From Acidimicrobiaceae bacterium (GTDB taxonomy: Bacteria; Actinomycetota; Acidimicrobiia; Acidimicrobiales; RAAP-2): 64,000 nt of DNA. The notes under the pieces were generated by a model, which saw only the letters and a program-made list of their open reading frames with translations, ran no database searches and was not told the origin of the DNA. Numbering within the stretch: position 1 is the stretch's first letter; each line of letters starts with the position of its first letter. This document shows, piece by piece, positions 26,172 to 34,665 of the stretch. Position numbers and translations under genes: made by a program. The stretch spans positions 20,810 to 84,809 of the forward strand of contig PMOI01000020.1 of assembly GCA_003162475.1 (NCBI GenBank), read 5' to 3'.

Positions 26172-27225
26172 CTGAAGCGTCCTTTCGGACGAACGGCAGC
26201 GCCGTCACCTTCGCCGCGATCTCACGACCGCGCAACATCACCGTGACGTCGGTGCCCTCTTCGAGTTCGGGCGTGAGCAGTCCCATTCCGATTCCATGTT
26301 CAAGCACGGGAGAGAAGTTACCCGACGTGAGTAGTCCCGCGTGCACACCATCAACGAACACCTCGCCACCGTCACGCAGTGGTTGACGACCCGGCGTGGC
26401 AACGCCCTTCAACAATCGGGCCACCCCACGCTCGCGTTCACGCTCGACGGCCGCTCGTCCCTTGAATGTCTCCTTTTGCCAACCCAACACCCAGCCGAGT
26501 CCAGCCTCGAGCGTCGTTGACGACAACGTGAGCTCGTGACCGTAGAGCGGCAGCGCGGCTTCGAGGCGCAACGTGTCGCGCGCGCCTAGTCCCGCCGGCG
26601 TGACGTCCGCGGCGACGAGACTTCGAAATATCTGTTCAGCGACCTCGTTCGGTGCCGCGATCTCGAGACCCGCTTCGCCGGTGTAGCCCGTGCCCGCGAC
26701 CCTTACTTCCACTCCCTCGAAATCGAACCGATCGACGCGAAAGCGCCCCACTTCGGCGAAGCGCGGATCAACCGCGGCGACCTTGGCCCTGGCGTTCGGT
26801 CCCTGCACCGCCAGCACACAACGCTCGTGCGTCACGTCGCGACCCGGCAACACCGACGTGACGCCCGACGTGTTGGAGGCGTTGGGCATGACGTCGAACT
26901 CGTTCTCACTCACCCACCAGACGATGATGTCGTCGACCACGAAGCCGTCGTCAGTGAGGAGGTGCGTGTACTGGGCTCGTCCGGGCGCGACCTTCTTGAG
27001 GTCGTTCGTCAACGTGTTCTGAAGCGCGTCGAACATCTCCGTTCCGTCACAGCGCACCGTGCCGAGGTGGCTCACGTCAAAGACCACCGCGTCGCGACGA
27101 CAGGCCAGGTGCTCGACGACCGTACCCGTCTGATACTGCAAGGGCATCTCCCAACCACCGAAGGGCACGATCTTCGCGCCCAGTTCGACGTGGAGGTCGT
27201 AGAGAAACGGACGGCGATCGCTCAT
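26164..27225 (-). CDS. gcvT: Aminomethyltransferase, glycine cleavage T-protein
   Basis: 353 residues. The T-protein opening (LGAKIVPFGGWEMPLQY), folate-binding core and RDTLRLEAALPLYGHEL motif are clear. It moves the methylene group from GcvH to tetrahydrofolate and releases ammonia. It heads the gcv trio and follows a small PD-(D/E)XK-like gene by 6 bases, so the MerR regulator, that small protein and the three gcv genes look like one transcript. Confidence 0.95.
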   Translation of the reverse strand: MSDRRPFLYDLHVELGAKIVPFGGWEMPLQYQTGTVVEHLACRRDAVVFDVSHLGTVRCDGTEMFDALQNTLTNDLKKVAPGRAQYTHLLTDDGFVVDDIIVWWVSENEFDVMPNASNTSGVTSVLPGRDVTHERCVLAVQGPNARAKVAAVDPRFAEVGRFRVDRFDFEGVEVRVAGTGYTGEAGLEIAAPNEVAEQIFRSLVAADVTPAGLGARDTLRLEAALPLYGHELTLSSTTLEAGLGWVLGWQKETFKGRAAVERERERGVARLLKGVATPGRQPLRDGGEVFVDGVHAGLLTSGNFSPVLEHGIGMGLLTPELEEGTDVTVMLRGREIAAKVTALPFVRKDASGG

Positions 27226-27231
27226 GATGCG

Positions 27232-27630
27232 TTACGCGGCCCGTCCGTCAATAGCGTGCAGATCGTGATGACGTAAGAGCTCGTGGTAGTCGCGCTGGTA
27301 CACAACGAGGAGCGGGATCTCGGGATAGAGATCACGGAAGCGACGGACCTTTTGGTTCTTCTTCGTGACGAGTCGTTGTTCGAGGACGGTCAGCTCGATG
27401 AAGAGGCGTTGCGCGGGAAGGAAGAAGTCGGGGCGAAACCCGCGCGTCGGCACGCCCTTGTCGTTCCAGGCAAGAGGAAATTCGAGCGGTTCGTAGACCC
27501 ACTGGTGACCGTAAAGGGTGAGCAGTTGCGAGAAGAGCTTCTCACTGGGGTGGGCAAACGTCTGATCGAGTGTAGGTACCGCACTCGGATGGCGACGACG
27601 GGCGTCGTCGCTCAGCGTCGAAGAAGTCAC
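27232..27630 (-). CDS. Small protein with PD-(D/E)XK nuclease-like motif
   Basis: 132 residues, start GTG overlapping the MerR stop (GTGA). After an N-terminal helix (SEKLFSQLLTLYGHQW) comes RGFRPDFFLP, then LFIELTVLEQRLVTKKNQKVRRFRDLYP and LLVVY. The spacing of PD, then E-x-T and a downstream K-K-x-x-K, followed by a hydrophobic strand, resembles PD-(D/E)XK endonuclease folds, with T in place of the usual K of ExK. I do not recognise a named family. Its link to glycine cleavage is only by position. Confidence 0.72.
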   Translation of the reverse strand: MTSSTLSDDARRRHPSAVPTLDQTFAHPSEKLFSQLLTLYGHQWVYEPLEFPLAWNDKGVPTRGFRPDFFLPAQRLFIELTVLEQRLVTKKNQKVRRFRDLYPEIPLLVVYQRDYHELLRHHDLHAIDGRAA

Positions 27631-28085
27631 GCCGTGGCGGCCCCCTTACCCGACATAGCAACTTCATCTTGACGCAGGGTGGCTCGCAGTTCGGCAACCA
27701 CCTTCGCGAGCGGGACAATATTAAAGACCCCTTGACCGCCGCGCAGGAGGTCAACGAGTTCGCCGTCGTCGTGCGCGAGGACGGATCCGGCGTCGGAGAG
27801 CACGAGAGAGCTAGAGGCGAGATCGGCGCCCAATGAACGTCGAAGGCATTCGACGGCTTGGCGCGCACGCGCTAGCGACACGCCCGAGCTGAGCAGCGAC
27901 TTAATGACCTTTACTTCGAGGACGTCGCCGTATGAGTACGCACGCTTCGAACCACTTCCGGTCGCGGGCGTGATTGAGGGCGTCACCAGTGAGGTGCGCG
28001 CCCAGTAGTCCAACTGACGGTACGTCACGCCCGTGAGGCGACACACCGTCGGTCCGCTATAGCCAAAAGTTGCAGTATCAGTCAC
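27627..28085 (-). CDS. MerR family transcriptional regulator heading the gcv operon
   Basis: 152 residues. The winged helix reads GPTVCRLTGVTYRQLDYWARTSLVTPSI, with YSYGDVLEVKVIKSLLSSGVSLARARQAV as second helix pair, the MerR layout without metal-binding cysteines at the C-terminus. GGGAGGA precedes the GTG at 28085. A perfect 16-base palindrome sits 45 bases upstream. Mycobacteria also keep a MerR gene near gcv genes, so it may regulate them; the effector is unknown. Confidence 0.88.
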   Translation of the reverse strand: MTDTATFGYSGPTVCRLTGVTYRQLDYWARTSLVTPSITPATGSGSKRAYSYGDVLEVKVIKSLLSSGVSLARARQAVECLRRSLGADLASSSLVLSDAGSVLAHDDGELVDLLRGGQGVFNIVPLAKVVAELRATLRQDEVAMSGKGAATA

Positions 28086-28129
28086 TCGTTGTCCTCCCCG
28101 ACCGAGGTCTGACCAGACTAGCCCGAAGG

Positions 28130-28145
28130 ACTACACGCGTGTAGT
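28130..28145. promoter_or_regulatory. 16-base perfect palindrome upstream of merR-gcv operon
   Basis: ACTACACGCGTGTAGT reads the same on both strands and lies 45 to 60 bases before the MerR GTG start, where the promoter should be. It is a likely binding site of a dimeric regulator, perhaps the MerR protein itself. It is also 10 bases beyond the thiG stop, but has no T run and so does not look like a terminator. Confidence 0.55.
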
Positions 28146-28155
28146 TAGTTTGGCC

Positions 28156-28935
28156 CTACCCGGCAAAAAGGTCGGGCCGACCGAGTGACGGCGACGAAGC
28201 TTCAGCGTGCAGTCGGGTCGGAATCCGCCCCGCCCGACGCGCCAGATACCCCGCTCGCACGGCCTCTTTGAGGGCTTCGGCCATCAAGACGGGCTCGAGG
28301 GCCCTGTTCATCGCCGACGCCGCGAGCACCCCGTCACAGCCCAATTCCATGGCAAGCGCGGCGTCTGAGGCCGTTCCCACGCCAGCGTCGAGCAGTACCG
28401 GGACCTCAACGCGGTCCGTGATCAACGAAATGGCGTGGGGATTGAGAATGCCCAGTCCCGACCCGATCGGCGAACCCAGCGGCATCACCGCAACGCAACC
28501 CAACTGTTCGAGACGCTGCGCGACGATGAAGTCGTCCGACGTGTAGGCCCAGACTTCGAATCCCCTTCGAACGAGTTCGCGCGCGGCACTCAGGGTTTCG
28601 GTGGTATCGGGCAGAAGAGTGAGGTCGTCACCGATCACTTCAAGCTTGATCAACGGCGTCGAAAAGGCCTCACGGGCGAGCTCGGCGACCTTGACCGCCT
28701 CGTCAGCGCTGTAGCACCCGGCCGTGTTGGGCAACAGCGTCACGTCCAAGCGATTCAAGAGGTCGTAGATCGAACCTTCGACGTTCGGGTCAACCCGACG
28801 AAGGGCCACCGTCGCGATGGTCGAACCCGACGCCAGTATCGACGCCTCCAACACGTCCATGGAGCGGAAACCACCCGTGCCCACGACGAGCCTCGATGGC
28901 GATCGAAACGATCCGACTTGAAAGACGTCTTGCAC
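28156..28935 (-). CDS. thiG: Thiazole synthase
   Basis: 259 residues, ThiG length. The Schiff-base lysine is in [13 protein letters not shown]; other family blocks are [46 protein letters not shown] and [25 protein letters not shown]. It builds the thiazole phosphate of thiamine from deoxyxylulose phosphate, dehydroglycine and ThiS thiocarboxylate. No thiS or thiO is adjacent, so these partners must be elsewhere. GTG start at 28935; divergent from thiD with only 42 bases between. Confidence 0.95.
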   Translation of the reverse strand: MQDVFQVGSFRSPSRLVVGTGGFRSMDVLEASILASGSTIATVALRRVDPNVEGSIYDLLNRLDVTLLPNTAGCYSADEAVKVAELAREAFSTPLIKLEVIGDDLTLLPDTTETLSAARELVRRGFEVWAYTSDDFIVAQRLEQLGCVAVMPLGSPIGSGLGILNPHAISLITDRVEVPVLLDAGVGTASDAALAMELGCDGVLAASAMNRALEPVLMAEALKEAVRAGYLARRAGRIPTRLHAEASSPSLGRPDLFAG

Positions 28936-28977
28936 GGCACCAGCGTACTAACCAACGTCCCTAACTAGGGTTGGAGC
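28936..28977. promoter_or_regulatory. Compact divergent thiG/thiD promoter region with inverted repeat
   Basis: Only 42 bases separate the two thiamine genes. They contain CCCTA-AC-TAGGG (28959-28970), flanked by CCAA (28952-28955) and TTGG (28971-28974), making an imperfect 23-base palindrome. There is no room for a TPP riboswitch on either side, so if the genes are controlled it is more likely by a protein at this site. Confidence 0.45.
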
Positions 28978-29796
28978 GTGCAACCGATCACCGCTCTGTC
29001 GATAGCCGGATCGGACTCCGGCGGGGGCGCCGGGATTCAGGCTGACATCCGAACGTTCAGTGCCTTTGGCGTACACGCCACCACCGCGCTGACCGCGATC
29101 ACGGCCCAAAATACGCTTGGCGTGAGCCAAGTGCAGTCGATCGATCCCGATATGGTCGAGGCCCAAGTGCGTTCGGTCACGTCCGACTTCGACGTCGCGG
29201 CCACCAAGACCGGCATGCTCGCCGAGGCCAGCACCGTCGAACGCGTGGCCCAGCTCGCGAGAGAAGGGCTTCTCCCCCACCTGGTCGTCGATCCCGTCTT
29301 GGTGTCGACGAGTGGACACGTCCTGATGGCCGACGGCGGCATCGAGACGTACCGGCACGAACTCTTTCCCCTCGCGCAGGTAGTCACGCCGAACCTTCGC
29401 GAGGCCTCGGTCCTTTGTGGCGTCGACGTGCGTGACGTGGCGAACCTCGACGACGTCGCGGCGCTCGCGCGGACATTGTTGGCACTTGGTCCTCGCTACG
29501 TGCTCGTAAAGGGTGGACACTTCGCCCACGCTCCCGACGTCGACCGTGCGCCCGATCTCTTGGTGAGTGTCGACGGTCTCGTTGTCTTTGACGGGCCGCG
29601 CCTCGCGACGAACAACGATCACGGTACGGGGTGCTCCCTCTCGTCGGCCATCGCGGCTGGACTCGGTCTCGGTCGCGACGTCCCCGACGCGACGCGCGAC
29701 GCGAAGTCCTTCGTCCTCGCGGCCCTTGCGGGCGCCACGACGTGGCGTCTCGGCGCGGGGCGCGGACCCATTGACCATTTAGGATGGAGTGAGTGA
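28978..29796 (+). CDS. thiD: Hydroxymethylpyrimidine/phosphomethylpyrimidine kinase
   Basis: 272 residues, ribokinase-like fold. ALSIAGSDSGGGAGIQADI at the N-terminus binds substrate, VVDPVLVSTSGHVL and the C-terminal NNDHGTGCSLSSAIAAGL carry the ATP site and catalytic region. It phosphorylates HMP twice for thiamine synthesis. Start is GTG at 28978 with GGAG close upstream. Its stop overlaps the GTG of the next small membrane protein. Confidence 0.94.
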   Translation: MQPITALSIAGSDSGGGAGIQADIRTFSAFGVHATTALTAITAQNTLGVSQVQSIDPDMVEAQVRSVTSDFDVAATKTGMLAEASTVERVAQLAREGLLPHLVVDPVLVSTSGHVLMADGGIETYRHELFPLAQVVTPNLREASVLCGVDVRDVANLDDVAALARTLLALGPRYVLVKGGHFAHAPDVDRAPDLLVSVDGLVVFDGPRLATNNDHGTGCSLSSAIAAGLGLGRDVPDATRDAKSFVLAALAGATTWRLGAGRGPIDHLGWSE

Positions 29797-30362
29797 GTGA
29801 TGAGCCCAAAGCGCCGTTGACGACCACGACCAGTCTCTGGCCAGCGGCGGCGATCCTCGGCGTCGCGGTTGTGATGTTGGTGGTTTTTATGGTGATCAAC
29901 CTCGTGTCCGACCAGGGCGTGACCAAGCTGTCGGCGGCGAAGGTTCCTGTCGTGGTCGGAGGACTCAAACGCGACGTCACACCGGGCCCGGCCCTCACCT
30001 ACTGCCGACAGGGCCAAGAAGTCCCCTCGAACATCGACGACGCCTTCCTCGTCCCCGTGGGCACCGTCACTCGCCCCGGTGCCAACACGCCAAACCTCGG
30101 CGCCGGCGACTTCGACTGCTCCCAGCCCATGACGACCACTCACGCGAGCTCGTCGACACTGATCAACTTTTTCAACGCGCAACTCGAGGCTCGCGGGTGG
30201 AGTCTCTTCTCCAAGGGCGCGAGTAACGGCGATCCTCAATCACTGTTTCAAAAAGCGGGCAACGACGGTTTTTACTGGGAGGTGGGCGTCACCGTCACCA
30301 AGTCCAGCACCTCCTCAGTCGAGTGGACCTTTCAGATCTATCAGAACTCCGAAACGGTCTAG
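29793..30362 (+). CDS. Hypothetical membrane-anchored protein
   Basis: 189 residues. One membrane segment (about residues 16-38, WPAAAILGVAVVMLVVFMVINLV) follows a short cytoplasmic N-terminus, so the rest should lie outside the membrane. The outer part has two cysteines (TYCRQG and FDCSQP) that could form a disulphide, and ends FQIYQNSETV. I recognise no family. It overlaps the thiD stop by 4 bases (GTGA) and so is co-translated, but no thiamine role is evident. Confidence 0.78.
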   Translation: MSDEPKAPLTTTTSLWPAAAILGVAVVMLVVFMVINLVSDQGVTKLSAAKVPVVVGGLKRDVTPGPALTYCRQGQEVPSNIDDAFLVPVGTVTRPGANTPNLGAGDFDCSQPMTTTHASSSTLINFFNAQLEARGWSLFSKGASNGDPQSLFQKAGNDGFYWEVGVTVTKSSTSSVEWTFQIYQNSETV

Positions 30363-30364
30363 CC

Positions 30365-31708
30365 TCACGCATCCACGAGTTCGGGCGTCACGACCTTCTG
30401 GTCTTGGGTAACCGCCGCCCACAGCGCAAAATTGAGCGGATAGATGACGTAACCCGCGCGCGTCGCCGTGGCGACGCACATCATGACGGTAAAGACCACG
30501 CTCATTATCCCCAGGAGCCGTGAGAGGGTGAGGGGCCAGTGGGCCCGCACGTCCTTGGTCACGAAGTACCCACCAATCAAGAGCGCCACCGGCGCGAGGA
30601 CGTGCCCGAGGGCGGGGAACCACGTCGTAAGAATATGACCCGGCAGAGCGCTGGCCGCGGGCGACGCCACGCCGGCGAGACCGAGCGGGAACGCGAAGAC
30701 GTTCGACATGAAGGCCGCGGGCGCCTTCCAGACGAAGGGCACGGTCGTGACGAGAACGATGGCTCCCGCCCACAACATCACTCGTCGCCACGTAGCGCGA
30801 CCCTCGGGATTGCGCGCGACCAACAAGGCGCCGGCGGCCATGGGCCACGCCGTCAACTTCATCGCTGCGGCGAGTCCGAAGCTGATACCGGCCAGGTTCG
30901 ATTGCCGTCGCTGTAGTGCCGCGACGCCCAACAAGAGCAACGCAAGTATGGGCATATCATCACCGCCCGTCGAGAGGAAGAGGGCCCCCGTTGGAAGGGC
31001 GATGAGCACCTGGGCCACACGAAGTTTCTGTCGTCTCGAGAGTCGAAGGAGCGCCAGCGCCCACCCGCTGGCAATCAGCGTCATCAGGGTCATGATGATG
31101 CGCGCGTCCGTGAGACCCTCACTCTTTTTCGTGTCCGCAGCCGGGAGACCGAAGACGCCCATCAAGGGGAAGTAGGGAAAGAACGACTCGAAGGCCGGAA
31201 GGCCCTTGATCTCGTTCACGATCTCTCCATTCTTTTTATAGGCACGATAGGGATCGAGTCCCTTGCTTAGAAGCTTGGCCGAACGCTCGATGACACCGAC
31301 CTCGGGTTGGGCGTCCCCGTGGCCGCCGTGCAACTGGCGCCAATGCGTCTCGAGACCGAGCGGAATGAAGACGACGCCCACGAGAACGACGCCTAAGAGG
31401 ACCACGCGCACGAGATGTTCGCGACGTAGAGCTCGTCGCCCGAGTAGCAGCGCAATCACCGCGATCAACAGGTAGGGCCCGGCGCTCAAGTAGCCCCACT
31501 GCCACTGCGCCGGTTGGCTTGAAGTCCAGCCGAGCACGAGAGCGAAGAGCGCGGCTCCGAGGTAGAGCAGTCCATCTCCGGTGAGTGTGCCGAGCGCGGT
31601 CCACCACGTCATGAAGTGATCGCGCACGTTCCAAAGACGCGTCAACATGACGTCAAGTGTAGTAAGCACCCGCCGTCTCGCAGCGACTGAACTAGTGCGG
31701 TTGGTCAT
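30365..31708 (-). CDS. Polytopic membrane protein, GT87/mannosyltransferase-like
   Basis: 447 residues with about ten hydrophobic segments. The outward loop GLDPYRAYKKNGEIV and PAFESFFPYFPLMGVFGLPA resemble the DPY and YPP regions of GT87 polyprenol-phosphate-mannose-dependent transferases, and an early ETHW motif is present. Membrane-bound glycosyl transfer to envelope glycans would be the family role, but the match is loose. The ATG at 31708 overlaps the hydrolase gene by 17 bases; an ATG at 31648 is an equally good start. Confidence 0.75.
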   Translation of the reverse strand: MTNRTSSVAARRRVLTTLDVMLTRLWNVRDHFMTWWTALGTLTGDGLLYLGAALFALVLGWTSSQPAQWQWGYLSAGPYLLIAVIALLLGRRALRREHLVRVVLLGVVLVGVVFIPLGLETHWRQLHGGHGDAQPEVGVIERSAKLLSKGLDPYRAYKKNGEIVNEIKGLPAFESFFPYFPLMGVFGLPAADTKKSEGLTDARIIMTLMTLIASGWALALLRLSRRQKLRVAQVLIALPTGALFLSTGGDDMPILALLLLGVAALQRRQSNLAGISFGLAAAMKLTAWPMAAGALLVARNPEGRATWRRVMLWAGAIVLVTTVPFVWKAPAAFMSNVFAFPLGLAGVASPAASALPGHILTTWFPALGHVLAPVALLIGGYFVTKDVRAHWPLTLSRLLGIMSVVFTVMMCVATATRAGYVIYPLNFALWAAVTQDQKVVTPELVDA

Positions 31709-32474
31709 CGTCGGCCCTGCGCAGTGGGTACTTCGTCACGGGTGGCACCGGGCCTAACAAGAAGCGCTGAATCATGCGAACGCATTCGCTCGTGTGCTCC
31801 TTCAACACTGCGTGCGACGCGCCGGGTACGACGGCGAGCTGAGATTCGCGAATCGCCTCGTAGAGCGACACCGTGTGGTCGAGTCGAGCCACGTCATCGT
31901 CCCCCACCATCACGAGTACCGGTACTGTGACTTCGGAGAGTTGAGCCACCGTCAACGTTGGCTGCGTCTTTGCAAGACGCGTGAACTTCTCGAGGACCAC
32001 GGCGGCGTGCTCGATCCCGTCGGGAGAGTGCTTTGCGTACTTGCGCGCGAAATCATTAAAGCCCTCGCTCTCGGGCGTGAAGTCCTTCATGGGAACGAGA
32101 CCTTCGAAGTGATAGTTGGCGCCGACGGCGACGACGCGCTTCAAGAGATCCGGTCGACGCAGCGCGACCAAGAGCGCCACGTTTGCTCCGTCACTGTGAC
32201 CCACGAGGTAGACGCGCCGGCCGAGTAACTCGAGAAAAGCAATCGTCTCGTCGGCCATGGACTCAGGTGAGAAGGGCTCGTCGGTGTCAGCCGTTCGGCC
32301 GTGACCGCGACGATCAAAGGCCGCGAGCTCGAATCGCTTGGACAGGGGCGGTCCCAGCACGCTCAGTAGCGACGCGCTGCTACTGAGTCCCCCGTGCAAC
32401 AAGACCACGGTCTTGCCTTTTCGCTTGGGCAGGAGAGCCCACGTGGGGTGGCCGTTCAGCACGATTCGTGTCAC
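31692..32474 (-). CDS. Alpha/beta hydrolase
   Basis: 260 residues. Oxyanion-hole HGGLSSSAS, nucleophile elbow GHSDG, a late acid in VMVGDDD and the catalytic histidine in GASHAVLKE are seen, so the triad is complete. FDRRGHGRT is typical of esterase/lactonase members. GTG start at 32474. It shares a promoter region of 56 bases with the divergent AcuI-like reductase. Substrate unknown. Confidence 0.88.
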   Translation of the reverse strand: MTRIVLNGHPTWALLPKRKGKTVVLLHGGLSSSASLLSVLGPPLSKRFELAAFDRRGHGRTADTDEPFSPESMADETIAFLELLGRRVYLVGHSDGANVALLVALRRPDLLKRVVAVGANYHFEGLVPMKDFTPESEGFNDFARKYAKHSPDGIEHAAVVLEKFTRLAKTQPTLTVAQLSEVTVPVLVMVGDDDVARLDHTVSLYEAIRESQLAVVPGASHAVLKEHTSECVRMIQRFLLGPVPPVTKYPLRRADDDQPH

Positions 32475-32530
32475 GCTCGAAATGGTATTGCCTTGGCCGT
32501 GACGGGAGTGGTGATGCGTAATCTGGACTG

Positions 32531-33523
32531 GTGAAAGCGTTCGTGGTCAGAGAAATTGACGGACAACTCGTCGCCGAGGTCGGCGATACCGTCGCGGTGC
32601 CCCAAGAAGAGGGCGACGTACTCGTACGCGTCGACTACTCCAGTGTGAACTCCAAAGACGCCATGGTCGCCACCGCTCCAAGTCGAGTTCGTCGCGTTAG
32701 TTCACTCGTCGGCGGCGTCGACGCCTCGGGAACCGTCGAGGCGTCACGCGACGAATTCTTCACTGAAGGCGTTCGCGTCGCCGTGCACGGCGGGTCGCTC
32801 GGCGTGGGACGCGACGGAGGATTCGCGTCGCACGTGTACGCACCGGCACGCCACCTCTCGCTTCTCCCGTCGTCACTTTCGACCTACGACGCGGCGGTCA
32901 TCGGTACCGCTGGGTTCACGGCCATGGCGAGCGTGCTCGCACTCGAGGACCGCGGCCTCGAAGTCGGCGCGCAGGTCCTCGTCACGGGCGCTACCGGTGG
33001 TGTCGGATCACAGGCCGTTACCTACCTCGCGCGCAAGGGCTACGCGCCTGTCGCCTCTACGGGTTCTCCCGCGTCATCGGACTGGCTCCTTGAGCGAGGC
33101 GCGACGCGCGTCATCGCTCGTGACGAAATCAGTGACCGGCCAGAGCGCGTACTGGCGAGCGAACGTTGGGACGGCGCCATTGACTGCGTCGGGGGCGAGA
33201 CCTTAAAGGAGATACTCCGGTCGCTTCGCTACGGCGCCGCCGTCGCGGCGAGTGGACTCGTTGCCAGTGCGGAACTTTCGACAACGATTTACCCCTTCAT
33301 CACGCGCGCCGTGGCACTCGTTGGCATCGACGCCGTCGAGGCGTCGAGCGTAACGCGCCAACGCGTCTGGCAGGCTCTCGGTGAACTAGCGCCCCACGTG
33401 AACTTCACGACGTTCGTGGACCGCGTGATTGGACTCGACGAACTGCTCCAGGCGTTCGACGACATTAGAACGAGTGCAACGCAGGGCCGCATACTGGTGA
33501 ACGTCAACGACGTCACCGGGTAA
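32531..33523 (+). CDS. Zinc-independent MDR oxidoreductase, YhdH/AcuI family
   Basis: 330 residues. YhdH/AcuI markers: MKAFVVREIDGQ, VDYSSVNSKDAM, GTAGFTAMASVLALED and the nucleotide loop VTGATGGVGSQAV. Zinc-binding cysteines of alcohol dehydrogenases are absent. AcuI enzymes reduce acrylyl-CoA to propionyl-CoA with NADPH; others in the family reduce quinones or enones. GTG start at 32531. Stands alone, convergent with the DUF4232 gene. Confidence 0.88.
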   Translation: MKAFVVREIDGQLVAEVGDTVAVPQEEGDVLVRVDYSSVNSKDAMVATAPSRVRRVSSLVGGVDASGTVEASRDEFFTEGVRVAVHGGSLGVGRDGGFASHVYAPARHLSLLPSSLSTYDAAVIGTAGFTAMASVLALEDRGLEVGAQVLVTGATGGVGSQAVTYLARKGYAPVASTGSPASSDWLLERGATRVIARDEISDRPERVLASERWDGAIDCVGGETLKEILRSLRYGAAVAASGLVASAELSTTIYPFITRAVALVGIDAVEASSVTRQRVWQALGELAPHVNFTTFVDRVIGLDELLQAFDDIRTSATQGRILVNVNDVTG

Positions 33524-33527
33524 CGAC

Positions 33528-34112
33528 TTAGTAGAAGGGGCTCACCCAGATCTGGCCACCGTTACACGGCTGCACCGCGTACGGCGGCGTCACGGTGATT
33601 GCTGCGCCGTTGGTGGTGAACTGGACGCTGAGTGTGACCGCGCTCTCACAGGCCGTTGCCCCGGTGGGGACGTCGGAGTACGCCAACGAGAAGTTCGTCG
33701 TGGCGTTTTGGTTGAGCGTGAGCGTCGTCGGCGCGGCGTTGGCTTTGGTGATGGTGAACTGATGACCGTTGGCCGATGATGGAACGTCGACGAGGTTGGA
33801 CGCCAAGACGGCTCCCAATCGGTCCTGGAGCGTCATGAGTGGCCAACCCTTCAGCGTGCACGATCCCGCCGTGGATTTCGTCAGGGTCACGCTCGCCTCG
33901 ATGGTGCCGGCCGCGCCCTGACCTTCGTTGTACGCGCCAGAGAAGTCATTCGCCTTGCAGACCCTGCCCGCGAGCGTGGTGCTCGTCGCCGCGGTGGTCG
34001 TCGTGGTGGTCGTCGTGGTGGTGGTCGTGGTCGTGCCAAAACCGTGTCGACCGATGGTGTAAACGGCGATGAAAGCGATGAATATGGCCACCGAGATGAG
34101 CCCTCGTCTCAC
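33528..34112 (-). CDS. Exported DUF4232-type protein with polythreonine linker
   Basis: 194 residues. An N-terminal membrane or signal segment (LISVAIFIAFIAVYTI) is followed by 14 consecutive threonines (residues 27-40; DNA 33993-34034), then a beta-rich domain with cysteines CKAND, SCTLKGWP, ACESA and QPCNGG, matching DUF4232 of actinobacterial secreted proteins. The Thr tract probably spans the cell wall and may be glycosylated. GTG start overlaps the nuclease-family stop (GTGA). Confidence 0.8.
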   Translation of the reverse strand: MRRGLISVAIFIAFIAVYTIGRHGFGTTTTTTTTTTTTTTAATSTTLAGRVCKANDFSGAYNEGQGAAGTIEASVTLTKSTAGSCTLKGWPLMTLQDRLGAVLASNLVDVPSSANGHQFTITKANAAPTTLTLNQNATTNFSLAYSDVPTGATACESAVTLSVQFTTNGAAITVTPPYAVQPCNGGQIWVSPFY

Positions 34113-34627
34113 GTGCCAAAGTCCTCAGGACGTACGTGGTCAAGGAACGCGCGCAGTTGCTCGACAAGATCGGCCTCGTCGGGCGTGTCGAGTTCGACGT
34201 ACTCCTCGTCATCTTCGTCGTAGGTCAGTTGCATCACTTTGCCTTCGCTGGCCATGAGATCATCACTGACGAGAATGGGCGCGCCGACGCGTAGAGCGAG
34301 CGCGACGGCGTCACTCGGACGCGAACTGACGGAGATCTCTTGGCCACGACCCACGAGTCGAAGACTGGCGTAGAAGGTGTTGTCGGTGAGATCCGTGATC
34401 TCGACGGCGAAGAGTTTCGCACCGAGAGCCTTAATCACGTGACCGAGTAGATCGTGCGACATCGGTCGTGGTGACTCCACGCCCTGCAGCGCGTACGCAA
34501 TTGCCGCCGCTTCGGGCGCACCGATGAAGATTGGCAACACGCGCTCGCCACCGACCTCTTCAAGAAGCAGGAGCGGCGTCGACGTGCCGACGTCAACACG
34601 AACAGCGCGGAGCACTACCTCAATCAT
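34109..34627 (-). CDS. Bifunctional nuclease (DUF151) family protein
   Basis: 172 residues. Conserved blocks: LPIFIGAPEAAAIAYALQG, RPMSHDLLGHVIKALGA and SSRPSDAVALALR, as in Rv1829-like proteins. Plant homologues act as nucleases; bacterial roles are unclear. It is the third gene of the conserved FHA - MerR - DUF151 order seen in mycobacteria, with a 38-base gap to the MerR gene. The C-terminus is acidic (YDEDDEEYVELDTPDE). Confidence 0.92.
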   Translation of the reverse strand: MIEVVLRAVRVDVGTSTPLLLLEEVGGERVLPIFIGAPEAAAIAYALQGVESPRPMSHDLLGHVIKALGAKLFAVEITDLTDNTFYASLRLVGRGQEISVSSRPSDAVALALRVGAPILVSDDLMASEGKVMQLTYDEDDEEYVELDTPDEADLVEQLRAFLDHVRPEDFGT

Positions 34628-34665
34628 GCTTCCAGCCTAGACCCGACCACCCGACGTGTTGTCGT

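Noticed and set aside
27226..27231. Glycine riboswitch before gcvT
   Set aside because: Only 6 bases separate gcvT from the upstream gene, and the MerR leader shows no paired aptamer cores.
28948..29778. Long open frame antisense to thiD (about 276 codons)
   Set aside because: It mirrors the codon bias of thiD, has no family features and a composition rich in Arg, Val and Gly.
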